Assembly (NCBI GenBank): GCA_947165895.1
Contig: CAMVCB010000002.1
Coordinates: forward strand, 224,155-288,154
Length of the DNA stretch: 64,000 nucleotides
Source: an uncultured Treponema sp.
GTDB taxonomy: Bacteria > Spirochaetota > Spirochaetia > Treponematales > Treponemataceae
Direction: 5' to 3'
The notes under the pieces were generated by a model. That model saw nothing but the letters and a program-made list of their open reading frames with translations, searched no databases and was not told the DNA's origin. Positions 31,618-39,310 of this stretch are shown here, one piece after another (within the stretch, counting starts at the first letter, position 1; each line of letters opens with the position of its first letter). Position numbers and translations under genes: made by a program.

Positions 31618-33708
31618 ATGTCAGGTTTTTATGATTTTTATGATGTAGCAGTTGTTGGGGCTGGGCACGCAGGAACCGAAGCTGCCCTTGCCTGTGCCCG
31701 AATGGGACTCAAAACTGTTTTAATAACTCAGACTCCAGATGCCATTGCCCGTATGAGCTGTAATCCCTCTATCGGCGGAATTGCCAAGGGAAACATTGTC
31801 CGGGAAATTGACGCCCTTGGCGGTGAAATGGCAAAACTTATCGATAAAACTATGATTCAGTTCCGCATGCTCAATAAAAGCCGTGGTCCTGCAGTTCAGG
31901 CTCCGCGTTCTCAGGCTGATAAGATTGCTTACTCTCAGCTTGCCCGTCAGACTGTCGAGCAGACTGAAAACCTCTATACTCTGATGGATGTGGTAATTGA
32001 TATTCTTACGACTTCTTCCGAAACTCCGCTGCCACCCAACAGTGATTCTTCTGCTGAGCGCGGTACAATTCCTGGGGAAAAGCGCAGCTCTTTTGGAAGC
32101 AATATTGAAAATGAAAATTATACAAGCGAAGCTGCCAGAAGCGGAATGCGGCAGAAGGTAACAGGAGTAGTTACTGAGCGCGGACGTATTATTCCTGTCC
32201 GCGCAGTTGTTCTGACAACAGGAACCTTCCTTGGCGGCCGGATCTTCATCGGTGAATATGATGCTCCTTGCGGCCGTGTAGGGGAGCCTGCCGCTTACGG
32301 ACTTACCGCAAGCCTGAACAGGCTTGGCTTTACAACCGGTCGTCTTAAAACCGGAACTCCGCCTAGAATCCTCAAAAAAACAATTGACTTTTCAAAGCTT
32401 GAATATCAGGAAGGAGACGAAGAAGTTATTCCTTTTTCTTTTGATACAGAAAAGGTTGAACGCCCTATGCAGCCCTGCTATGTTGCATACACAAACGAAA
32501 AAACACACGAAATTATCCGTGCCAATATCGGACGTTCTCCTTTATACTCTGGTAAAATCAGCGGAATCGGCCCCCGCTACTGTCCTTCCATCGAAGACAA
32601 GGTTATGCGCTTTGCAGACCGCGACCGCCATCAGATTTTTGTTGAACCGGAAGGACTTTCCACAGAAGAAATGTATCTGAACGGACTTTCTTCATCGCTG
32701 CCGGAATGTGTACAGGATGCCTTCCTTCACACAATGCAGGGCTTTGAACATGCTGTTCAGAGCCGCCCGGGTTATGCCGTTGAATATGATTATGTTGAGC
32801 CGACCCAGCTTTTTGCCAGCCTTGAAACAAAACGTGTAGCCGGTCTTTTTAATGCGGGTCAGATAAACGGAACTTCCGGTTACGAGGAAGCTGCCGGTCA
32901 GGGCCTTATTGCCGGAATGAATGCAGGTCTTTATGCCCGTTCCCACAAGGAGCTTTGCGGTCCTCTTGCCAAGCTTTCTGAAAACATGAATGGCGTCCCT
33001 TCCAGCATGGAAGCCGGTGCCTTTATGCCAAAGAACAATATGTCTGCTCAGGAGCTGCGGGAATTTGCAAAAATCAGCGAGAGAGAGACAAAGGAACTTA
33101 ACGAATATATAAGCGGCGCTCAAAAAGCTGCCGGATTTGATGCCTTTAAAAAGATTCCGGAATACGAACCGGTAATTCTTGGCCGTGATGAAGGCTACAT
33201 CGGTGTTTTGATTGATGATCTGGTAACTCTTGGAACAAAAGAGCCTTACAGAATGTTCACTGCCCGTGCAGAATACCGCCTTAAGCTTCGTCACGATACT
33301 GCTGACCGCCGTCTTGTAAAATATGCCCTTCGTACCGGCTTAAAAACACAGGCTCAATATGATAAGGTTGAAGCAAAATACGCAAAGCTTGCAGAAATTG
33401 AAGCCCTTCTTCTAAAAAAGCCTGATATGGAAAACCCGGGCTACAGTCAGGAAGAGTGGGAAAGCGCAAAAATTGAAGCAAAGTATAAATATTACATCGA
33501 AAAGCAGGATAAGCGCGTAGAAAAACTTCACAAAATGGAAAACTGCCGCATTCCGGAAGATTTTGATTACGGTTCAATTCCATCCCTTTCTGCCGAAAGC
33601 CGTAACAAGCTGGAAAAAGTCCGCCCTATGACCTTAGGTCAGGCCAACCGTATCAGCGGAATCCGCAACAGCGATATAATGCTTTTAATGGTATATTTGA
33701 AACGTTAA
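31618..33708 (+). CDS. mnmG: tRNA uridine 5-carboxymethylaminomethyl modification enzyme
   Basis: With MnmE, modifies the wobble uridine of several tRNAs. The FAD-binding VVGAGHAGTEAALACARMG, the active-site region MSCNPSIGGIAKG, RSRGPAVQAPRSQADK-like sequence, GTFLGGRIFIG and TGTPPRI are present, as is the second Cys in RYCPSIEDKV. At 696 residues it is longer than the usual ~630. The excess is a Ser/Pro/Glu-rich insertion at about residues 131-178 (SSETPLPPNSDSSAERG and onward), in a surface loop of other MnmG proteins. The last 15 bases of the gene are repeated directly at 33789-33803, on the far side of a hairpin element. Confidence 0.95.
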   Translation: MSGFYDFYDVAVVGAGHAGTEAALACARMGLKTVLITQTPDAIARMSCNPSIGGIAKGNIVREIDALGGEMAKLIDKTMIQFRMLNKSRGPAVQAPRSQADKIAYSQLARQTVEQTENLYTLMDVVIDILTTSSETPLPPNSDSSAERGTIPGEKRSSFGSNIENENYTSEAARSGMRQKVTGVVTERGRIIPVRAVVLTTGTFLGGRIFIGEYDAPCGRVGEPAAYGLTASLNRLGFTTGRLKTGTPPRILKKTIDFSKLEYQEGDEEVIPFSFDTEKVERPMQPCYVAYTNEKTHEIIRANIGRSPLYSGKISGIGPRYCPSIEDKVMRFADRDRHQIFVEPEGLSTEEMYLNGLSSSLPECVQDAFLHTMQGFEHAVQSRPGYAVEYDYVEPTQLFASLETKRVAGLFNAGQINGTSGYEEAAGQGLIAGMNAGLYARSHKELCGPLAKLSENMNGVPSSMEAGAFMPKNNMSAQELREFAKISERETKELNEYISGAQKAAGFDAFKKIPEYEPVILGRDEGYIGVLIDDLVTLGTKEPYRMFTARAEYRLKLRHDTADRRLVKYALRTGLKTQAQYDKVEAKYAKLAEIEALLLKKPDMENPGYSQEEWESAKIEAKYKYYIEKQDKRVEKLHKMENCRIPEDFDYGSIPSLSAESRNKLEKVRPMTLGQANRISGIRNSDIMLLMVYLKR

Positions 33709-33803
33709 TGCAAACTTCGCATAGCGAAGTTTGTGTGTGGCATAAGTGAACTTGCAATTGTAATAGTAATTTTTATGCCACACAAGTTTATTTGAAACGT
33801 TAA
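33694..33803. repeat. Type II hairpin element with 15-bp flanking direct repeats
   Basis: TATTTGAAACGTTAA occurs at 33694-33708, ending with the mnmG stop codon, and again at 33789-33803. Between them lies an 80-base element: hairpin AAACTTCGC-ATA-GCGAAGTTT (33712-33732), then a perfect 12-bp stem TGTGTGGCATAA (33734-33745) with TTATGCCACACA (33773-33784). The plan matches the elements at 26707-26780 and 48249-48321. The flanking repeat looks like a target-site duplication left by insertion. Confidence 0.7.
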
Positions 33804-33887
33804 AAGTCAAGTTTCGATTTCAATATAATTCCCCTTGCAAGTATGATGTATGTGTGATATAAAAATACTACAAGGGAGTTTATAAAA

Positions 33888-34433
33888 ATGTCAAAAAACG
33901 ATTTATTAACAGATCTTAATCTCGAAACCTTACGAATTGTTCCTACCCTTTATGAAAAAATGCCGGATTGTTGTCTTATTACACTCGAAGGTTATCTGGA
34001 TACTTACAATTCCCAGACATTTAAAGATAAAATCATGGAACTTTTTACCGGCGGTTTTAATAAATTTATTATTGACTGCCAGGCTGTAAAATATATTTCT
34101 TCAACCGGAGTCGGCTGTTTAATTACAATTCTTAAAGATATTCGGGTTGAAAACGGAAATCTTGTTTTAATAAAAATCCCTGATGAAGTTTATCAGGTTA
34201 TTCAGATTTTAGGATTTTCAAAAATCATCAAAAGATTCGCTAATCTTGAAGAGGCTGAAGTTAATTTCGGTCTGATTGAAAATTCTTTTTCTTTCCCTGC
34301 AATAGCTGCCTGCCCTGCATGTCACAAAAAGCACAGGGTAACCCATGCCGGACGCTACCGCTGTACCGACTGCAAAATTGTTTTTTCAGTTATGGAAAAC
34401 GGAGATATTATTCGCCAAGGCGCATCTTCATAG
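33888..34433 (+). CDS. STAS-domain protein with a C-terminal zinc ribbon
   Basis: Residues about 20-128 form a STAS domain like anti-sigma-factor antagonists (LITLEGYLDTYNSQTFKDKI, FIIDCQAVKYISSTGVGCLI). Ser71 or Ser72 sits at the position phosphorylated in SpoIIAA/RsbV. The tail carries Cys142, Cys145, Cys159 and Cys162 (CPAC and CTDC), a probable zinc ribbon not normally fused to STAS. A role in partner-switching regulation is inferred; no anti-sigma kinase is adjacent. The nearest GHKL-like domain is fused to the carrier at 24043-25686. AGGGAG precedes the ATG. The 3' end overlaps the convergent gene. Confidence 0.8.
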   Translation: MSKNDLLTDLNLETLRIVPTLYEKMPDCCLITLEGYLDTYNSQTFKDKIMELFTGGFNKFIIDCQAVKYISSTGVGCLITILKDIRVENGNLVLIKIPDEVYQVIQILGFSKIIKRFANLEEAEVNFGLIENSFSFPAIAACPACHKKHRVTHAGRYRCTDCKIVFSVMENGDIIRQGASS

Positions 34434-35469
34434 CTTCCAGCAGGTAAAGTGTATTCATGCCGGTCTGCAAAGTTGATTTTAATTCTGCTTTGCCGTCCAG
34501 AAAATCAACTGCATTCTGAATCATATTAGAAAAATAGCGGGTCTTTTTGGGGCGCTTTATTTTTTTATCCGCAGCAAGAGAATAAAAGCCTGTGTAAAGT
34601 TTTGACTGCTGGCGGCGGGTAAAGTCAAAAATACCGTTTCCGATTTTTATTCTGCCTTCTGTGCCGATTACATCAATTTCAAAGCCAAAATAACGGCTTC
34701 GTCCCGATATGCTCACATTTACGTCCGGGCACTTTTCGCTTTCAAAGTTAGCCGTAACATTGCGGATAACATCAGCTTTTTCTTCATCCCTGACTATGCT
34801 TGTAATCTTCATGTTTTTAAGCAGGTCTTTCTGACCGGAGCTTTTTTCCAGTAAAAACATGGTGATATCTACAAGGTGGGTTCCGTCATGAAGCAGGCTG
34901 TAGGCTCCGCTTTCTTCTTCAGATTTTGCATAAACCCTGAGTCCTGAATCAAGGCGGGCATTTACAGTCTGAAGCTTTCCGATTTTACCTTCATCAATAT
35001 ATTTTTTTGCAAGCTTATAATCTTCGCTGAAGCGTCTTTCGTGATTTACAAGCACAGGTACATGGTTTTCTTCTGCGGCTTTTACGATTTTATTTCCCTC
35101 TTCTGTGTTCAGGGCCACCGGTTTTTCAAGAATTACAAGACGAGGCTTTGAGCCAATTACATCCAGGGCTGTCTGCAGGTGGGAATCTTCGTTTACGGCA
35201 ATTACAACGATGTCATATTTCTGAGCTTCAAGTAGTTCTCTGGTGCTTGAATATGCTTTTACATCCCTGTTAAACTTTTTTACGTATTTTTTCCAGAGTT
35301 CAAGATTATCTTCAAAGGTGTCACAGCCGGCTACAATTTTTATTCTTCTGTTTTCCAGCAGGACCATTGTATGACTTGCGGGAGCTTCCCTTTTTTTATC
35401 AAAGCCCAGACTAAAACCAATTCTTCCGCAGCCTATTATTGCCGCAGTGTATATGCTTTTTCCTCTCAT
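34408..35469 (-). CDS. Gfo/Idh/MocA-family oxidoreductase
   Basis: A 353-residue NAD(P)-dependent dehydrogenase of the glucose-fructose oxidoreductase/inositol dehydrogenase family. The N-terminal Rossmann fold has AAIIGCGRIGFSLGF. The conserved EKPVALN motif with its catalytic Lys is followed by VPVLVNHERRFS. The C-terminal domain has SGAYSLLHDGTHLVDITMFLL with the active-site Asp/His region. The substrate, probably a sugar or inositol derivative, cannot be told. The start overlaps the end of the methyltransferase gene by four bases (ATGA), so the two are translationally coupled and may act on the same metabolite. Confidence 0.88.
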   Translation of the reverse strand: MRGKSIYTAAIIGCGRIGFSLGFDKKREAPASHTMVLLENRRIKIVAGCDTFEDNLELWKKYVKKFNRDVKAYSSTRELLEAQKYDIVVIAVNEDSHLQTALDVIGSKPRLVILEKPVALNTEEGNKIVKAAEENHVPVLVNHERRFSEDYKLAKKYIDEGKIGKLQTVNARLDSGLRVYAKSEEESGAYSLLHDGTHLVDITMFLLEKSSGQKDLLKNMKITSIVRDEEKADVIRNVTANFESEKCPDVNVSISGRSRYFGFEIDVIGTEGRIKIGNGIFDFTRRQQSKLYTGFYSLAADKKIKRPKKTRYFSNMIQNAVDFLDGKAELKSTLQTGMNTLYLLEAMKMRLGE

Positions 35470-36344
35470 TTTTTTACCCTGACAATATCAACTGTGTGGC
35501 TTCCAGCTCCTGCCAAATCCGCTCTTTCCGCAATAGCCAGCTGAAAGTCGCAGAAGGCTTTAAACTCCTCTTCGCTCATTTCGTTGAGTTCCCGGCGCAT
35601 AAAGTCTGCTGCCCCGTCAGCCGAAATAATTTTTATCCGCTCTAAGCCGGCTTTTTTATTCAGGCGGTCAATATCTGAAATGCGTACATAATCATAAAGG
35701 TCTTCTTCTGTCGCATTGATGTGAAAATCCGGAGTCAGTCCGCCTTTTGCGGCAACTTCAGCCCACTTATGCTCCTTAAAGCAGTAGGAAATTACACTGT
35801 ATTCGTTCATCACGTAGGCAACAAGTATGATTCCGCCGTTTTTAGTGACCCGCCTGGCTTCGGAAAGTGCCTTAAGCTTGTTTTCATCGCCGTGCAGATG
35901 GTACATAGGGCCGAACAAAAGACTTACGTCAAAGCTGTCACTGTCAAGAAAGTGCAGGTCGCGGGCGTCCCCCTGCCAGGTTTTTACGTTTTCGTGTTTT
36001 GCGCGAAGGATTTCCAGATTATGCTTTACAAGCTCTACTGCCGTTACGTCAAAGCCTTGTCGGGAAAGTGCAAGTGAATAGCGGCCGGTTCCGGCTCCGA
36101 TGTCAAGGATTTTTGCAGGGGAGGCGGGCCGGCTAGCAGCCGGGGCGGAGGCTGAAAGTTGTGAGGCGGCACTGGTGTCCGGGCAGGCGGCACTTCCGCC
36201 GGCAGACGACATTTCCACTGCCTGATGAATATATTTCATCGAAGTGTTAAATTCCACAAAGCCGTGCCGGGTTTCCAGCCGGTGTTCTTCGTGAAATTTA
36301 TTGTAGTATTTTTCGAGTTTTGAATTAAAGTCTGATTTTTGCAA
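35466..36344 (-). CDS. Class I SAM-dependent methyltransferase
   Basis: A 292-residue methyltransferase. Motif I is ILDIGAGTGRYSLALSRQGF, followed by VTAVELV, TWQGDARDLHFL and the motif IV region FDVSLLFGPMYHL. The substrate is unknown. Residues about 44-75 are a Ser/Ala/Pro-rich insertion (SAGGSAACPDTSAASQ and onward) before motif I, encoded by GC-rich DNA unlike the rest of the gene. It sits in a minus-strand run with add upstream (a six-base gap) and the oxidoreductase downstream. Confidence 0.85.
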   Translation of the reverse strand: MQKSDFNSKLEKYYNKFHEEHRLETRHGFVEFNTSMKYIHQAVEMSSAGGSAACPDTSAASQLSASAPAASRPASPAKILDIGAGTGRYSLALSRQGFDVTAVELVKHNLEILRAKHENVKTWQGDARDLHFLDSDSFDVSLLFGPMYHLHGDENKLKALSEARRVTKNGGIILVAYVMNEYSVISYCFKEHKWAEVAAKGGLTPDFHINATEEDLYDYVRISDIDRLNKKAGLERIKIISADGAADFMRRELNEMSEEEFKAFCDFQLAIAERADLAGAGSHTVDIVRVKK

Positions 36345-36350
36345 GAAAGT

Positions 36351-37376
36351 CTACTCTTTGCAGTTTTTGAAGGCCTCATCAACCTTTGCAAGATAGGCTT
36401 TTTTGTCTGAATCCTGCATGAATGATGAAGTAAAACTGTAATCAATAAGTTTTTTAATGTCGCTCATAGACATTTTCTGATCCTTGTAGCAGATGTAGAA
36501 TTCATCAAGAAGACTTGTCTTAAAGAATACCGGATCATCAGTGTTGATTGTAACAACGATTCCTTTTTTGAAGTATTTTCCGACTGGATGCTCTTTTGCC
36601 TTTGTGATTACTTTTTTAGTGAAGGTATTGCTTGTAATGCAGATTTCAACAGGAAGCTTTGTAGATGCAAGTTCATCCATCAGTTTTTCGTCCTGCATGG
36701 CAGTTAAGCCGTGTCCGATTCTTTCTGAGTGAAGATAGTTGATTGCATCCCAGATTGATTCTGGACCTACATCTTCGCCGGCGTGGGCAACAGCGCGGAA
36801 GCCGTCCTTGTGAGCCTGAGTGAATACAGCTTCAAAATCCTTTGCAGGACCTTTTGCCTCAGCTCCTCCAAGTCCGATTCCTATGATATCTTCGCATGGG
36901 AAGTCTTTCAGAAGATTATAGTTTTTCATGGCATTTTCGCAGCCAAAGGTTCGGCTTACGTCCATGAGCATTTTGATGATAATTCCGCGTTTTTCCCTGA
37001 TTTTTGTGATGTTTTTATGGAAAACCTCTACCATATCAGAGTATTTAAAGCCCATTTTCAGGAAAGCTGACGGAGCAAAGAATACTTCCGCATAAACGAT
37101 GCCGTTTTTTACAAGGTATTTTTCAAGCTCGGCAAAAACAAGATTGAAATCCTTTACCGAAGAATAAAAGCCCTGGATTTTCAAAAAGGACTGGATGAAT
37201 CCGTTTAAATCGTTATAAGAAAATAATGATTTCTGCTCATCTTCCGGCATTTCTTTTGCAAACTTGTTTTTGTAAAGTTTTTTTACGCCCGCAAGTGAAA
37301 TTACTGCCTCAAGATGTAAGTGAAGCTCGGCTTTAGGCACACTTTTCAAAAACGATTTAAACTCTGCTTTTTTCAT
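36351..37376 (-). CDS. add: Adenosine deaminase
   Basis: Deaminates adenosine to inosine in purine salvage. Metal and catalytic motifs are visible in order: PKAELHLHLEAV (the usual Gly after LHLE is Ala), AVAHAGED, SERIGHG, EICITSN and TINTDDPVFF. The 341-residue length fits bacterial Add. Adenine deaminases of the same superfamily are similar, so substrate preference is not certain. The gene lies 99 bases downstream of pepF with a hairpin between, and six bases before the methyltransferase gene. Confidence 0.9.
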   Translation of the reverse strand: MKKAEFKSFLKSVPKAELHLHLEAVISLAGVKKLYKNKFAKEMPEDEQKSLFSYNDLNGFIQSFLKIQGFYSSVKDFNLVFAELEKYLVKNGIVYAEVFFAPSAFLKMGFKYSDMVEVFHKNITKIREKRGIIIKMLMDVSRTFGCENAMKNYNLLKDFPCEDIIGIGLGGAEAKGPAKDFEAVFTQAHKDGFRAVAHAGEDVGPESIWDAINYLHSERIGHGLTAMQDEKLMDELASTKLPVEICITSNTFTKKVITKAKEHPVGKYFKKGIVVTINTDDPVFFKTSLLDEFYICYKDQKMSMSDIKKLIDYSFTSSFMQDSDKKAYLAKVDEAFKNCKE

Positions 37377-37420
37377 ACAAATCCTCTTTCCTGATTTAAT
37401 GCGGATACAATATCTTCCTT

Positions 37421-37451
37421 TAATTATCGGAAGAAATTCCCCCGATAATTA
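37421..37451 (-). terminator. Stem-loop between pepF and add
   Basis: TAATTATCGG (37421-37430) and CCGATAATTA (37442-37451) form a perfect 10-bp stem with an 11-base loop, just beyond the pepF stop on the minus strand. The following T-run is short, so termination may be partial. Confidence 0.5.
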
Positions 37452-37475
37452 GCAGAATTTTATCCGGCGATTTTT

Positions 37476-39278
37476 TTATAAAAGTTCCTTGAGCTGATCA
37501 AGGATTTTCTTGAACTCGTCGCAGGCAGCCTGAACAGGTTCTGTTTTTTCCATATCAACGCCCGCAATTTTAAGGCTTTCGATAGGGTAGCGTGAGCCGC
37601 CGCTCTTAAGGAACTTAAAGTAATCCTCACGTTCCTTATCGCCGCCCTGAGTTACGCGGTGAGCAAGGGCAAGAGCCGCAGAGATTCCTGTTGCATATTT
37701 ATAAACGTAGAAGGCTGAATAGAAGTGAGGAATGCGGAGTCCTTCCATGTCAGAATTGTCTTCAAAGTGCATTTCAGGACCAAAATAAAGTTCCAGAAGC
37801 TCGCGGTAAGTTTTGCGAAGGTTTTCTGCTGTGAGCGGAGTTCCCGATTCAACCATCTGATGAGTTTTAAGCTCAAACTCGGCGAACATTGTCTGGCGGT
37901 GAAGGGTTGCAAGAATATCATCTGCCCTCATGGCAAGAAGATATTTTTTCATATCATCGCTTTCAGCATTTTTCAAAAGATATTCAAAAACAAGCTCTTC
38001 GTTAAAGGTTGACGCAACTTCAGCTTCAAAAATTGTGTATTCGTAGCACATAAAAGGATTGTTGTGAACTGAATACCAGCTGTGCATGCTGTGTCCGCCT
38101 TCATGGGCAACTGTGAACAAATCACGGATATTATCTTCCTTATAATTCAACAGAATAAAAGGATCACCGATATAGCAGCCGGAAGAAAAGGCTCCGCTTC
38201 TTTTTCCAACGTTTTCGTAGCGGTCTGCCCAGCCGTTCAGAAGTCCGTTACAAAGGCGGTCTGTATATTCCTTTCCAAGAGGAGCAAGAGCCTGACGGCA
38301 GATTTCTACGGCCTTGTCGTAAGGTGTGTAAGTCTTTACTGACTTTACAAGAGGCACATAAACGTCGTAGTGGCGCAGTTCCGAAAGTCCCAGAGCCTTT
38401 TTACGCAGGGCATAATATTCGTGCAGGGCCGGAAGATTTTTGTGGATGCAGTCAATCAGGTTTGTGTAAACTGATTCCGGAACCTTGTTTCCGTAAAGGG
38501 CAGATTCAAGGCTTGATTTGTAGCCGCGGGCGCGTGCATAAAAAACATCCTGATTTACAGAGCCTGCATACAGGGCCGCAATTGTATTCTGATTTTCTTC
38601 AAATTTTTTGTAATACTGTTTGTAGGCAGTTTCGCGAACCTGGCGGTCATGGTCATGCATAAAAACAGAAAAAGTTGATTCTGTAAGCTGTTTTTCACCC
38701 TCAGAAGTTTTTACAGAGCCGAAGGTTTTATTCATGTCAACGTTGGTCAGCATGCTGAAGGCAGTTTCTGAAGTCTGTGCTGACTGTCCCTGTAAAGAAA
38801 GAATTCGCTCTTCCTTTTCGCTCAGAATGAATTTTTTGAAGTGCAGGGATTTTTCAATAAAGATTTTATAATCAGCAAATTCAGCAGCCTTAATCCACTC
38901 CCGCAAAAGCTTTTCATCAATTGCCTGAAGTTCCGGGTCAAAAAAGCTGAGCTGAGCCTGCATGTCAGTATAGGCCATCAGGGCTTTTCCGTCTCTTTCT
39001 GTTGCTGCTGAATCATCTTCGTCGGCTTCATGCATAAGGGAAGCATAGTGGTAAACAGTTTCCATTTTAAGGTCTGCTGCTTCAAGAGCTTTAAGGGCTC
39101 CCAGAAGACTTTCCGCAGACTGTCCCAGCTTTCCCTTGTATTCAAGAACTTTTTTTGTCAGTTCAGGTATTTCTTTGAGCGCAAGCTCCCATTCATCAAT
39201 AGACTTAAATATAGAAGACAGGTTCCATTTATCGCTTTCAGGAACGTCCTTTCGTGCAGGAATTGTATTTTTGTTCAT
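37476..39278 (-). CDS. pepF: Oligoendopeptidase F (M3 metallopeptidase)
   Basis: A 600-residue cytoplasmic zinc peptidase that degrades oligopeptides. The zinc site HExxH is HEGGH in FTVAHEGGHSMHSWYS, with the third-ligand Glu in the following EYTIFEAEVASTFNE. SALYGNKVPESVYTNLI and FYSAFYVYKYATGISAALALA are typical of PepF. TATACT lies six bases before the ATG with no Shine-Dalgarno, so it may be translated from a leaderless mRNA. It lies 32 bases downstream of the radical SAM gene. Confidence 0.95.
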   Translation of the reverse strand: MNKNTIPARKDVPESDKWNLSSIFKSIDEWELALKEIPELTKKVLEYKGKLGQSAESLLGALKALEAADLKMETVYHYASLMHEADEDDSAATERDGKALMAYTDMQAQLSFFDPELQAIDEKLLREWIKAAEFADYKIFIEKSLHFKKFILSEKEERILSLQGQSAQTSETAFSMLTNVDMNKTFGSVKTSEGEKQLTESTFSVFMHDHDRQVRETAYKQYYKKFEENQNTIAALYAGSVNQDVFYARARGYKSSLESALYGNKVPESVYTNLIDCIHKNLPALHEYYALRKKALGLSELRHYDVYVPLVKSVKTYTPYDKAVEICRQALAPLGKEYTDRLCNGLLNGWADRYENVGKRSGAFSSGCYIGDPFILLNYKEDNIRDLFTVAHEGGHSMHSWYSVHNNPFMCYEYTIFEAEVASTFNEELVFEYLLKNAESDDMKKYLLAMRADDILATLHRQTMFAEFELKTHQMVESGTPLTAENLRKTYRELLELYFGPEMHFEDNSDMEGLRIPHFYSAFYVYKYATGISAALALAHRVTQGGDKEREDYFKFLKSGGSRYPIESLKIAGVDMEKTEPVQAACDEFKKILDQLKELL

Positions 39279-39284
39279 ATAATA

Positions 39285-39290
39285 AGTATA
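39285..39290 (-). promoter_or_regulatory. -10 box of pepF (leaderless)
   Basis: TATACT on the minus strand, six bases from the pepF ATG at 39278. Confidence 0.5.
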
Positions 39291-39310
39291 AAAATTTGAA
39301 ATGTTTTCGG

